A DNA stretch of 64,000 nucleotides from Pseudoscleropodium purum (lineage: Eukaryota > Streptophyta > Bryopsida > Hypnales > Brachytheciaceae). Position numbers and translations under genes: made by a program. How positions within the stretch are numbered: position 1 is the first letter of the stretch; each line of letters starts with the position of its first letter. Where the stretch lies: contig OZ017797.1 of the NCBI GenBank assembly GCA_963969395.1, forward strand, positions 34,100,001-34,164,000. The letters are read 5' to 3'. The notes beneath the pieces are model-generated. The model searched no databases, had not been told where the DNA came from, and saw only the letters and a program-made list of their open reading frames with translations. Of this stretch, positions 1-11,480 are shown in pieces.

Positions 1-1150
1 TCCAAAAAGAAAGTCTCAAATTTCCAAGCACTTTTGACACCCTCTCTCTCTCTCAGTCTGTTTTTTTTTCCAAATATCTCTGAATAAACTTGGTGTACGG
101 TGTTGTACTGTACAGTACTCAAGGTCCTGATCGGCCAGGGCCACGGGCATAGCACAGCCTCATAACTTCACTCATATATATCTTTTAGTCTGTGTGATGA
201 AAAACTCTGTGAAACTGTGGCTGGTACTTGGTCATGGACTCCTTTATTTGCAATGAAATTCCGTTTCATTTGTTGTGGCTCTTTAAAAAAAGTTCCGTGG
301 GACACGTGGAAGAAAGCAGAGCAAGTGTTGTAGGGTTTTGGGGGGGGGGTTTTGGGTTGTTTTTTTGTGAACAAATGAAACGAAATTTCAAATGAATTCC
401 TGGTTTGGAACACCAAGTAGGACTGTGCATGCTTTACAGTTTCAGATACACTTCAGCTTCACCATACTGCATGTATCAACTGCTTTGCGACTACGTAGAA
501 AAAGAAAGACTCGTCACTTATTCCAAGCACTTTCGACACTCTCTTTTTTTTCTCTCTGAACTTGGTGTACGGAATTGTACTGTACAGTACTGGAGGTCCT
601 GGGCCACGGGCATCACACAGCCTCATATATGTAGTCTGTGTGATGGAAAGCTCTGTGAAACTGTGGCTGGTATGTGGTCATGGACTCAATCCTTCAGTCT
701 TTGCAATGAAACTCTGTCTCATTTGTTTTTTTAAAGAGAAAAAAAAGCTCTGTGAAAGACGTGGAAGGAAACAGATCAAGTGTTGTAGATTTTTATTTGT
801 TAACAAATGAAACAAAATTTCAGAAGAATTCCTTGTTTGGAAGATGATGTACGACTGTGTTTTACAGTTTCAGATACACTTCAGCTTCACCCTAATAACT
901 CACTGCATGTCAGTTATCACCTGCTTTGAGAAGACTCGTCGAAAAGAAAGTCTCAAATTCCAAGCACTTTCGACACTCTCTTTTTGTTCTCTTAACTCGG
1001 TGTAGTGGTGTACGGTATTGTCCTTGAGGTCCTGATCGGCCAGGGCACAGCACAGCCGCATATAAGCTTAAGATATAAATAAGTTAGTCTGTGTGATGCA
1101 AGCTCTGTGAAACACGTGGAAGAAAACAGATCAAGTGTTGAAGAAATTGA
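1..1150. repeat. Three-copy long tandem repeat (unit 440-500 bp), cut by the left edge
   Basis: Three head-to-tail copies start near 1, 498 and 938. Each opens with an AAAAGAAAG...TTCCAAGCACTTT-GACA block, continues with CT-rich sequence, a GGTGTACGG block, AGGTCCTG...GGGC, GTCTGTGTGATG-AA-CTCTGTGAAAC and ends with CAGTTTCAGATACACTTCAGCTTCACC. Copies 1 and 2 hold the perfect palindrome GTACTGTACAGTAC (105-118 and 577-590). Copy 3 has lost it and about half of the 3' part and ends near 1150. No open frame is conserved between copies, so the unit looks non-coding. It may continue to the left of the window. Confidence 0.85.
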
Positions 1151-3670
1151 ATTTTGGAGAGAGCAATGGAGTGCCACAGCTTTGCCTCTGCGGTCGATTG
1201 TGAAGGAAATGTTTGGTGGATAAGACTGACAGCAGTTTTTTTTCCTGCCTGTGAGAAGCACAAACTAAATTACCACTCTCTTTGTATATTTGTGTAGGGC
1301 AGTAGCTGAGGAGGAGGGGATTACATGGAGGAAACAAAGCGTCCACAAGGATGGGGGAGCCTGAAGAGGAGGCACTTCTTTTTGCAAAATCCTTGACAAA
1401 GAGTGGCACTGCCCAACAGGACTTTTGTTTTTGGTGAAATTTGGCCAGACTCTTAGAAATCTGACCTCTCTAGCTTCATCCCTCCAAAAACTGGCCTCTA
1501 GAATGAGGGCAGCAAGGGAGACACTCGTAAAAAAAAAAGCCTTGCTGCCCAATATAAACCATGTAGGGACGAATGTGACGTGATTGAATGAAAAATGTGT
1601 TATGCTTGATTATATGGGCTAAATCATGTAATTGAGTAAGAAACCCTAATTACAACACTAAATCCACCCAAGAAATGCAAAAGACATTTCCAACCAATGG
1701 TTTACACAAGGCATAATTGATTATTGAAATTTTAAAATGATCCTTTGGCATATTCACATGTCCCCTATCATCCCTTATAGACAAAACATTATGGTAGAAC
1801 CACCCATTGCCAACCAAGGATCCATCCCCAACTTGTAGGGTGCACTAATTCTAACCATGTTGGATTAAATGTTCAACCAAAGCTTCTTCTTTTTTAATGA
1901 TTTTTCTCCTTTTCAAAGTTAAGACTAATCAAGTCATGATGTATGTTCCAAAGTAGTGAGTGGAAAGTAGTTCTTGAATAATAGACATTGGAAGACTCTA
2001 CATGTTAGCTATAAGTTTGGACCATTTGTGTGCTTCCAAAATTCATAGTAATTTCAATTCAAGGCATAAAATTACCAAAAATTGCGATCCCCTTGATTTC
2101 TATCTTCCTATATTGCAAAAAATTTACATGCCTTATATTGCTCTAGAACATGCACAAATTGTTTAAGTGGTTGACAATGGGTGGTAAATTCTCTTTGAGT
2201 GAGATTTTTGGATTAATTTCAAATGTTCAACCAAAGCTTATTTTTAAGTTAAGAGAATTAAAAACCAAAAGATCTAGACAGGCTAGGGACAAAAAAAACT
2301 TATTTTTGTCACTTTAAATGCTTAGAGCTTACAATGAAGGTGGTCTAAGTTTTCAAAATTTCTTTCAAACATTCTCATACTAGTCTAGTGCAAGATCTTA
2401 AGGTTGAATATGCAAAGAAAATAAATGTTTAAAAATTTTGTTGTTTGCATTGAAAATGGTAGTTCTAAGTGTTTTCTAATGAAAAATGGCCTTGGAACTT
2501 CAAGGGTTAATAAATCTAGTAGATTACCAAATTTTAGAGTTTGCAAAGCTTGACTTCTAAGTTGTCACATGATTTTGATGATTAATTTAGTCACATGCTC
2601 ATGTTAACACTACCTAATTCTTTATAATCATGTGCTCATTGGTTGCTTAGGATGCAATTACATATAATTATAATTGTGAAAGACCATTCAAAACCAATCA
2701 TGTTCCTAAAAGTGTTTCCTAATAAACTAGTCTAGATGATAAACAAACAAGTGATTGTGAGCATTCCTACCCAATAAAAATGCACATTTTTTGTATGCTT
2801 CTTTTAAGTATCTTGAGAATAATTCTCTTTGTAAGCTTTATTGATTGAAATTTTTTGAAAGTCTTGTATTATAAAACAATCTTGGAATTTTGTTGTTATT
2901 ACTTCACCAAAAAACAATTTTTAAAAATGAGAGCCCCAAGCATGCTACTATTGATTTGATCATATGTTCATTTTTATTTGGCCTTGAAACTTTTGACATT
3001 CATGTCACTATTCCTAAAAACATATGATAATAATTATTTTAGTATAATTAGTGATGGACTTCAACTTACTACTATAGTTTTTGTCAACACATGTTCCATT
3101 TTCATTTAGCTTTATAAATTTTGAACTTTTGAACCATTATATACCATTGCTTAATCACTCCCCATAGTTAGTAATAATAAATGTTCCCTATACAATATTG
3201 AACACTAGAATTTGGAAATAAGGCACAAATATAGAAAATTTACCAATTGAACTTTTACTTCTTATAAATATTGTATGTAATGTTCAAATGCTAGTTTTGA
3301 ACTTCACCTTGGTACTTTAAATTACAATTTGTCTACATGTGATTAAACAATCATACTTCACTTATATATAATTACAATTGTTAGAGAAATTTTCTCATTT
3401 TTATAGTTACTAAAATAAGATTGCAAATCTTCTAATTTGAAGTTGACAATTTGAATCATAGGGTATCTAAAATGGCAAAGAATAGAAGGTGGAAAGATTG
3501 TTGAGTTGGTAGCTACTTTAGATGATGAATGGATTTATTTATGGTATTAGAGAGGTGGAGCTTTGGTACAATTATTTGCAATTTAACCCCTTGTTTGGAT
3601 AGTACCTTATATGATGCCAAAAAATATTATTTTTACTAGAATGCATTAAATGAATTTTGGATTCAACTAA
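1151..3670. other. AT-rich spacer without a recognisable gene
   Basis: From 1151 to about 1560 the sequence is less AT-rich and carries short overlapping frames on the minus strand that match nothing I know. From 1560 to 3670 it is strongly AT-rich, dense in stops in all frames, with no repeats or RNA gene that I could see. TTAACCCCTTGTTTGG at 3583-3598 resembles a transposon end but no partner end was found. Confidence 0.6.
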
Positions 3671-4052
3671 AGCCTAGTTCAGATGAGCGGCTGGGGCCAA
3701 ATTGTGAACAATGACACTTAACTCAATCTTTCATCCTCCCAAAGTACTTCCACATCATCAAGTCATTGCGTGTACCATCCACTTCATTAAATGCAATTTC
3801 AAGCCTATTGATAGCTTTAATCCCTTGAGCAAACGTCTCCTCCATGAGAGAAGTTAAGAGGCCCCCTACCCCCATGCAAGCCCCAAAACTTTTCTATCTT
3901 GTGTGTTGAGTTGGCTACATTGGTTGGTGACATGGCATGTTGAAGAAGTGGACAACCCCTAAATATAAACACTTCTTGTACTAGACAAAGATGCTACTTG
4001 AGCCAACGACCTTTCAAATTATTTTGTCGAAGTGCTCATTTGAATTAAGCCT
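3671..4052. mobile_element. MITE-like element with imperfect terminal inverted repeats
   Basis: The left end 3671-3692 (AGCCTAGTTCAGATGAGCGG...) is matched in inverted orientation by 4031-4052 (reverse complement AGGCTTAATTCAAATGAGCACT). About 16 of 22 bases agree. The interior of about 340 bp codes for nothing recognisable. The ends resemble PIF/Harbinger (Tourist-type) MITE ends, but no clean target-site duplication is visible, so the class is uncertain. Confidence 0.45.
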
Positions 4053-4055
4053 ATG

Positions 4056-4405
4056 TTATACTTAAAAAATCTTCCAACCTTCACCTTTGAAATTTTATAA
4101 TTAAATCATTGTGTGCCCTTCATGCTTTACCCCAAGTGCTTCCTTTTGGCTTCCTAAACATTTAGCACTTGTCTGAAGTGGGCCTACATTACACTTACCA
4201 AATCTTCCAACCTTCGCCTTTGAAATTTTATAACTAATTCGTTGTGTGCCCTCCACACTTCATGCAACTACTTCTGCACCGGATCTACGTTACACTTACA
4301 AACTCATCCAACCATAGCCTTTGAAATTTTATAACTAATTCATAGTGTGCCTTCCACGCTTTACGCAAACACCTCCTTTTGGCTTCCTAAGCATTTACCA
4401 TGTGC
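4056..4405. repeat. Degenerate tandem repeat, three units of ~100-140 bp
   Basis: The phrase TTACACTTA-(A)-ATC-TCCAACC--(C)GCCTTTGAAATTTTATAACTAATTC-TTGTGTGCC recurs at about 4056, 4191 and 4290. Units 1 and 3 continue into a shared CTCCTTTTGGCTTCCTAA-CATTTA segment that unit 2 has lost. No function can be inferred. Confidence 0.75.
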
Positions 4406-5050
4406 CAAAAATTATTTCCTATTCTCTCTTGCATGATCCCCATGCCACCACCCAGACCCTATTCAAACCAATAATTTTAGGTCCAATTAATCATATGCAT
4501 GGGAACATTTGGGTACCGAATATGGTACCCGGGATCCAAGACATGCAGATCCCCAGTGACTGAATCCACAGCTAATTGATTAGGATTCAACAAATGCTCC
4601 CAAGATGCACCATGGATAACTACGGACAGACAAACTCACATGAGGCAGCCGAGATTAGGCATGGAGTGGCCCCCAAGAAACCGGGGTTCCCATCATTGCA
4701 GCCAGTGGAGAGCATCATCTGCCGAATTCCACATCGACCCTACCTTACCTTGCATTCCCCAACACAAGGTAATAGGAATTTATGTTCCACTAGTAGCCTC
4801 ATGGCATCCATGGAGGATTGACCCTGTATTGCCCTGTGTTTTACCCTAGTAGAAAACATTGGGATTTTATTTATTTGCCACATATGATAAAATTTGCAAA
4901 TTTTGAATTCGTATTTGCAATTAGAGGCTCCAAATTAGCTAGGAAATGCAAAGAAATGCAAAATTTGAGTGGTATTAAATAGGGGGTAATTTTTTCATTT
5001 ATCCTTGGATGGGGCAATACAGGTACCAATCCTCCCTAACCCCTCATGGC
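4406..5050. other. GC-richer island inside AT-rich spacer, no gene recognised
   Basis: This stretch is less AT-rich than its surroundings (about 4480-4860) and has short frames in two phases, none with recognisable protein features. CTGTATTGCCC near 4822 is repeated in inverted form as GGGGCAATACAG at 5012-5023, which may mark the ends of a small element or a decayed gene piece. Confidence 0.4.
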
Positions 5051-6805
5051 CAAATGGCCGGACCATGCTACAATGAAGGTACAAAATTATTGTTACTACC
5101 CAAAACTTGATTTATGGAAATTAAAAAAATACAATAATATTATAGTTATTCATAAAGTAGGAAGAAACTAGATTTTTTTCTTCTTTGAATAATAAAAAAT
5201 AGAGAATTAGGGGGATCAAACTCCTTATGGGGGCCAAAATGGGTCTCTTTTGAGTTTCCGCCCCTAGTTTTGTTTCCCCTAATGACAACTCACAAGCACG
5301 TGGCATGTGGGACTAGGAATTGTACCTCAAGACAAGAATTGTGAGTATAAAGCTTAATTCTAGATGAAGTGTTGGACCATAATTCATTTTGATTGTTGAG
5401 GACCACAATTTAAACTTAACATGCAACTCTAGACCAAGTCAAAAACACTTTACCATTAACTCTATTGCTTCCAATATTCCTTTGCATTTTGTAAGCTCTA
5501 AGAGAATTTTGAGTCACCATTGTCATTGTCATTATTATTATTGTTATTATTATTGGTAGTAGTAGGGATGTTTTACACAACATTAATAATCCTTGTGCCA
5601 TTGCAATAATTGCAAATGACCTTTTGTTGTACAAAGTATTAGTATTTATTTTTCTAAATATTTTCAAAAAAATGAAATGACTTGGGTTAGATGTCAATTC
5701 CACTTGTCTTTGAAGGAAAATTTACAAATATTTTTTTCAAGATGTTTAACTTCCCTAAAATTCAATTCCAACCCTTAGATGCTCCATTTATGAACCTCCT
5801 GCTTTAACATTATTCATCAATATTTGTGTTTGGTGCTTTTGCATTCCCTTCAATTTAGGTCCCTTCTTTCAAACACCATTAGCTATATATCCTTGTAGCT
5901 TTAATAGAAAGCTGAATATGATTGAAACTCTCATATGTATCTAAGGGAGCATTATAACTCCCTCGTTGGGGGTAGAGAGAAGGGAATCCAAGAAATTATA
6001 TAACATTGTATATAACTAAGCAATGGTCCTTCCTATGCTAAGAAGGTATGATGCTTCCTTAGATGTTTAGAGAGGATTTGAGGGGGTTGGTCAAGAAGCC
6101 ATAGAAGACAGTTTTGTTCATTATAGAGGTCCCTTTTTTAAGGATGCAAAAGAAATCCCTACCTCATTGGTAAACAATGTTAAGGAAGCCAATTACAGGG
6201 TGGCATGTCATCAACTATTTGACACAGAAAAATACTTGTTGTACACTACCCGTATGCTGTATTTGACCATCAAGTAAGGTGATAAAAATATAAGGGCATT
6301 TTGATACTTCCATTTTGGAATGTGAAATGTACACAACTTCCCCTGAGATATGTTATTTGGTGCATGCAATCCCAATGACCCCGTTGGCATGATTCTCAAT
6401 CATAGCTGACCCCACAAGTTGGATGTTTCCGGAGAAAGAGGTGCAGAACTATTCAATGTACTGAGTTAAAATATAAGCTGAAACTGTGCTGGCCTGGCCT
6501 GGTCTGTTGTGACCAAAACTGGAAGGGCCAGGGAATTTATTCACTCTATTTACGGTGATACGGTGATAACCACCCAGAACTGAAAACAGAGGCAAAATGG
6601 TTCCCTTTATTTGTGTTAAAAAAACAACACAGAGGCAAGATGTTAAATTGTCAAAAAAAAAAAATGGAGGCAAGAGAAGCTAGATTCCACTTCAGAGTTT
6701 GGCAAGGCCTACACATTACCATATAAGAGCATCCATTCTTGTATTGGTAAGTTACATACCTTGTGAGTTTATGTCCAATATTTTTTTCTTACAAAAGGCA
6801 TTAAG
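5051..6805. other. AT-rich spacer with one dispersed-repeat copy (about 5990-6210)
   Basis: No gene is visible. The segment from about 5990 to 6210 (TATAACTAAGCAATGGTCCT, then GACAGTTTTGTTCATTATA-AGG, GGATGCAAAAGA, CCTCATTGGTAAACAAT) recurs diverged at about 10430-10735, so both belong to one dispersed repeat family. Confidence 0.6.
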
Positions 6806-7028
6806 CACTACAACAAACCTGTATTTCAAGTGATAAATTTTAGGTGATAGATTTTAGGTGACATTCAATGTAAAAAATCATTTTTTTATATTAACAATAA
6901 CATTCAATGTAACATCTTGATGTCAATGTAATGTTCTATTGAACTTTATTGTTGACATAAAAAACAAAAGTTGTTACATTGAATGTCACCTAAAATTTGT
7001 CACTTAAAATACAATTATTTTTATAGTG
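6806..7028. mobile_element. CACTA-type MITE forming a full-length hairpin
   Basis: The element starts CACTACAACAAA and ends ...TTTATAGTG. Read from each end, the two halves match over about 105 bp (shared blocks TTTCAAGTGA-AAATTTTAGGTGA, CATTCAATGTAA, TATTAACAATAA), so the whole element folds on itself. The left half carries an extra 14-bp copy of TAGATTTTAGGTGA. The CACTACAA-AAA terminus is the known signature of plant CACTA (CMC/En-Spm) transposons. A clear 3-bp target duplication is not seen (AAG against ACA), and there is no coding capacity. Confidence 0.8.
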
Positions 7029-7380
7029 ACATCTCAACCATGTTACAATACTTAAATCCCTAAACCACTTGACACTTTCCATTCTCTAATCACAAGAGAC
7101 TTGCTTTGGGACATTACTAAACTCAACATGCTCCTTGTGCTCCCTAATTGGTTGGAATTGGCATGATTACATTGTCAAAGGAATTGCTAACTTATTTAGA
7201 GGGCACAACATAAGTTAAATAGAAAAAATGTCATGAGATTTTGTGGGAGGAAGAAATTGTATAGGCCTTGAAATTGATGAGCCTCTTTGTAGATTGCATT
7301 GAATCGACATTTTTGTTGTTGCCCATCAGAGTATAATTACTGTGATCACTTACTATTTGCATAGAGGATGCTCTAACTTT

Positions 7381-7728
7381 TTTGATAACTTTGGCTTAGA
7401 GTCCCAATGAAACAAACTCTTGACTATATATTTGTGCTAGTTTTACAATAGGTTGGAACTCTTCATACCACTTAGTATAAACATTGATAACCAACCTATA
7501 CCATTTTCCTTTGGAATTTAGGATAGTGTTGCATTTATTGGTGTATTGGAAACTCTTTTCACTTACCAACAAGAAAGTATGAAATTTTACCAATTTACTA
7601 ATAGTAATTAGGTACAATAGCAAAAAGTGGCATTTCTAGGGTGCCTACCTTATTAATTAAACAACTTTGGTTTAGAGTCCCGATCAAACAAACTCTTGAC
7701 TATATATTTGTACCAACTCTACAATAAC
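7381..7728. repeat. Pair of ~69-bp direct repeats separated by ~210 bp
   Basis: The sequence GATAACTTTGGCTTAGAGTCC...AACAAACTCTTGACTATATATTTGT-C at 7382-7450 recurs with few changes at about 7660-7728. This could be a simple duplication or the two short terminal repeats of a very small LTR-type (TRIM) relic. No primer-binding site or polypurine tract was recognised. Confidence 0.6.
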
Positions 7729-9822
7729 GATTCATACCCAATTAAAATATTGAATTGGCTACTTTGCTTGGCCCATGTTGATAACACAAAGATAAAATTT
7801 AACATAACTTTGCAACCACTAATTCAAGTTTATTCATTTAGCTTACATTCAAGACAATTTGTGTATGCATTTATGTGGAAAAATTGCAATAATAGGATAG
7901 AAAAATTGGCATTGCAATTGCATGTCCAAGCTATCCTTGTTAGTCCTTCAAGGAGGGAAGTGTAATGCAAATTACTTGAGCTCTTCATGATTAGAAGTTG
8001 TCTATAGTGTTTGTTTTTTCAAAAAATATTCAAATTCTTTGTATTTAATAGGAGCTTGTAGAAGTTTATTTGACAAAGTAAGTAAAATTTGGAATACATT
8101 AAACAAAGACCATTTAAAAAAATTAGTTCTTAAATTATTGGGAAACTATTTTCTTTATGTGACTTTTATTCCAAATAAAAAACAAAGGATTTCCAAAATT
8201 GAGTGTCATTGATCATTCAATGGTCATAATGAATTCTATCCTTTGAGATTAGTAGCACTTCTATCATTTTGAATCTTCAATTTTTATTGAGTACTGGACT
8301 TTTAGAACAAGAAATGTAAAAGGTTGAAAGAGAAAACATGTGCAAAAGTCAAACTTGCATCTTAGAGGGCGAAATTTGAGTTTTGCATATGGTTCATCTT
8401 TCAACCTTCATATCACTTGTTCCATAATTCCAATGTATAATTTGCGTGACAATTAGAATTTGTAGGAGCACAATAGATTTAGTATGATAGGATTACATCC
8501 ACAAAGTTATCAATGATATTCAAAAGTGAAAGAAACAATAGAAGATGTAACAAGGGCATCAACTCATAAACCAATACTAGCTACTTCAAATTGCAATGAA
8601 TTGTCATGTTTATATTGAAAAAGAATGCTCACTATTGAGCTCTAGGTTTTCATCACGAACAAAAGATGAAATTATTGAATTATATTTCTTTGAGATGAAA
8701 ATGTGATGCCTTTTAAAAAAAAAAATTTTACACAAATTAAATGAAAATTCATTGCAAAAAGAAGGGGAATGCAAAGTGCCAGCCACAAGTGGCCTAGCTT
8801 GGAAGGATGGGGGCAACAAAGAAAGAAAATAAAGACAAAAATGTGATGTATTTTTGTGACAAGGGTCATGACACTAAATATTTAATGTAAGATATATATT
8901 TTATTGTATACCTATCTATTGAAAAGAGGCAATTCCCCCTGGCCCCCGCTTTGAAAATCTTGAGCCATTGATCTTTAAAAAAATAAAAACACCCTCCCTT
9001 AATCACTGTTCATTTAATACATAATACAAATACAAAATAGGATATGGATACTAATATCAAATACGGATATTGGTACAAAAATGAAAGACAAATACAAATG
9101 TAAAATACAAATACTGAATATATCCCATGTTGATTGAGAACTTGATTGGTCCTTGGGAATTACAAATATGGGAGTGGATGGTTGGATTATGGTTTGGGTG
9201 AGGGTTGAGATTAAGAAAATATTTAAGTTAGGTTTAATGAGAATTCGGGGGATAATGAGAGTTTAAGGAAATATTTAAATTGTTTTTTTGGTTGGGAATG
9301 TGCCTATCTACTAAAATAGGCAGTATCTGCCTGCACCGGATTGATTGATTTGATGGATAATTTGAGTTGTGTGGTTGCCATTCCACTATGAGGATATACA
9401 TGTTTCATTAGATTTCATTACCTTTTGGGATGTTAAAAACTCTACTGTCTTATTTCTTCCATTTTTGTAAATGAGTTGATTGGATTGAACTGAAAGCTCC
9501 AAGTTTGGATCACACAAATGGCAAGGGGCTTTTAGGTGTGGCTTTCCTTCCATGGTCAGGCAAAGAGCAGCCACTGTACACATAGTATGGTCAAGTAGTA
9601 CTTACGAGGACACAAAGCTGTCCTTCACGGTCCCTGTGCTTCCCGGTTGGAGAGCTGTATCAATCAAAACCTAGTCAATTAACGTAATCCTAAACTGCCT
9701 AAACCATAACCACAAGGTCAAACTTCAGCTTCTGTTTTTTCATTTTAGTTGTTAAATGCATACAAAAATTTCCATTTTACACTTTAGCACAAACTTGAGA
9801 TAATGCCAAATGCCAATCTTAA
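7729..9822. other. AT-rich spacer, nothing recognised
   Basis: All six frames are broken by frequent stops. There is a TACAAATAC-rich low-complexity patch around 9020-9120. I see no RNA gene, TE end or conserved protein fragment. Confidence 0.6.
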
Positions 9823-10048
9823 CCCCTTAACGCCTCAATCTTTTTTTGATTTATTTATTTGCATATTTTGGCTTATATCTTTTTACAGAAATATCATTTA
9901 TTATAATTTCAAGAAATTAGTTATTAAGGAAGATTTTCTCTTCAAGATTCAAGTATTAGATTGGATGAATGAAAAGTTTTCTAGACCACACAATGCATGG
10001 AAGCTTTCTGTTCATCGTCTAGAATATGGATGTTGGAGCGCTTTAGGG
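9823..10048. mobile_element. Short TTAA-flanked element, CCC(C)T... inverted ends
   Basis: TTAA at 9819-9822 is followed by CCCCTTAACGCCTCAATC; the right end reads GGAGCGCTTTAGGG followed by TTAA at 10049-10052. The reverse complement of the right end, CCCTAAAGCGCTCC, pairs imperfectly with the left end. Length 226 bp. It contains a stop-free frame (9803-10057), which I regard as chance. It fits the TTAA-flanked family seen several times further right. Confidence 0.5.
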
Positions 10049-10949
10049 TTAAAATGAAGGGGTGACCTTGGAAATCATCCCTTTTCATTATTGTCTAAAT
10101 CTTTGGTTTAAAATATTGTGAAAGTATTCATTGGAAGTCAAATTATTGTAAAAGACCTCCCCTTTTCACAACAAGATTTTGAGGATGAATAGTTGAATTT
10201 CTATCCTATAAGAAGAAATCTTTGTCATCCATTAGACTCCAAATGTCCTTATCAACGTTTAAGGGTTCAAATTGAATGTTGTACCAATAATTCTCAAACT
10301 CTTGAATTTTTTTCATATAATTTCTATGGCACAAATACAAAATGCATCAAGATTAGACTTTTGTTGCCCAATTTATACCAAAGAGTAGAAGTTGCTAGAA
10401 CTCATGCAAAATTTTAGTGACCTTGTAACATTGTATAACTAGGCAATGATCCTATCCCGTCCTAAGAAAGTATTATACTTACTTCATTCCTAAAAGGAAT
10501 CTTTTTATGTTGGAAAGGTATTATACCTACTAGATTCCTAGAAGGGATCTCTCTATGTTGAAAAGGAATTATATATGCTTTGTTAGATCCCTGGAAGGGA
10601 CTTACGAGTTAATTCAAGGATCGGAAACAATTGAAGATCCATCAATAAGACAATTTTGTTCATTATAAGGATCTCCTCTTCAAGGATGCAAAAGAGACCC
10701 GTGCCTCATTGGTAAACAATATGTCATGTTTGTAGCAGTCATGGACTTCTTTCTAATAGCACCAAATGCGCTTGTACGAATCTTGACACCTGGATATTTT
10801 TTACACCACCACCACAAGTTTACCCCAAGATTGGACACATTGCACCCCTGAACATAGTAGTCATGATACCATCACGTTGCGGGGTTCCACAATTTCATGC
10901 CATCAAAACACAAAACCTCCTTTTTCCAGATTGCACATAGATTTAATAA
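10049..10949. repeat. Dispersed repeats in AT-rich spacer
   Basis: About 10100-10440 (TCATTGGAAGTCAAATTATTGTAAAAGA, AGAAATCTTTGTCATCCATTAGACT) is related to 27850-28140. About 10430-10735 is related to 5990-6210. The blocks are adjacent here, which suggests they are pieces of one larger, decayed element. Within 10470-10610 a unit CCTA-AAGGGATCT-T-TATGTTG-AAAGG-ATTATA is repeated about three times. No protein domain is recognisable. Confidence 0.5.
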
Positions 10950-11480
10950 ATGAGCTACATCCACAAAGCCTCCACCCTGTTCACTTTATTTGAAGACCCA
11001 CCTCTTTTCCAAGGAGATATGCACAGATGGAAAGACTCGGCTAAAAGGAAATATACCCGTACAAGGAATGCCGAATGCTGCAACAACACTTGGCAATCCC
11101 AACCCCACAAACATGAATACTACGGCCCGTACATACCTTCTTTACGACAAGTAAAGTATTTCCTGTTGGATACACCAAACTTAAAAAGGAAAACCCAAAA
11201 AATCTATACCTTCGAGTTTTTTGGCAAATGCCCATGGGAACAAAAGTTCTGGGTTCCCGTCAGAAATCTCCGCATCGTGAACGTGGGAACGAAATCTAGA
11301 GATAGGGAGGATGAGGGAACATCATGCTGTATTTATGGTAGCCTGTGTTCTTCCTGCAGCACCACACTCATTCATCCGAGCCTTGCACTTCCAACCTCGC
11401 CTGCTTGTCACTTGCAAATTTTTTCCATTCCCATAGCTGCCAGCCTGCTTCTCCTGCATTCACGGCCGACACATTGCTAG
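10950..11480 (+). other. Uncharacterised 176-codon open frame (ATG to TAG)
   Basis: The frame opens at ATG 10950 and closes at 11478-11480, long for chance at this composition. The predicted protein is basic, rich in S, T, C and K, and ends in a Leu/Ala-rich stretch. I recognise no family or motif and no splice-linked neighbour. It lies where AT-rich spacer gives way to the GC-richer block before the first SAUR gene, so it might equally be part of that gene's distal promoter or a decayed gene. Confidence 0.2.

Noticed and set aside
3583..3600. TTAACCCCTTGTTTGGATAG as a transposon end
   Set aside because: No partner end in inverted orientation was found within the next few kilobases.
9803..10057. 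84-codon frame with hydrophobic middle
   Set aside because: It lies almost exactly on a short TTAA-flanked element and has no family features.
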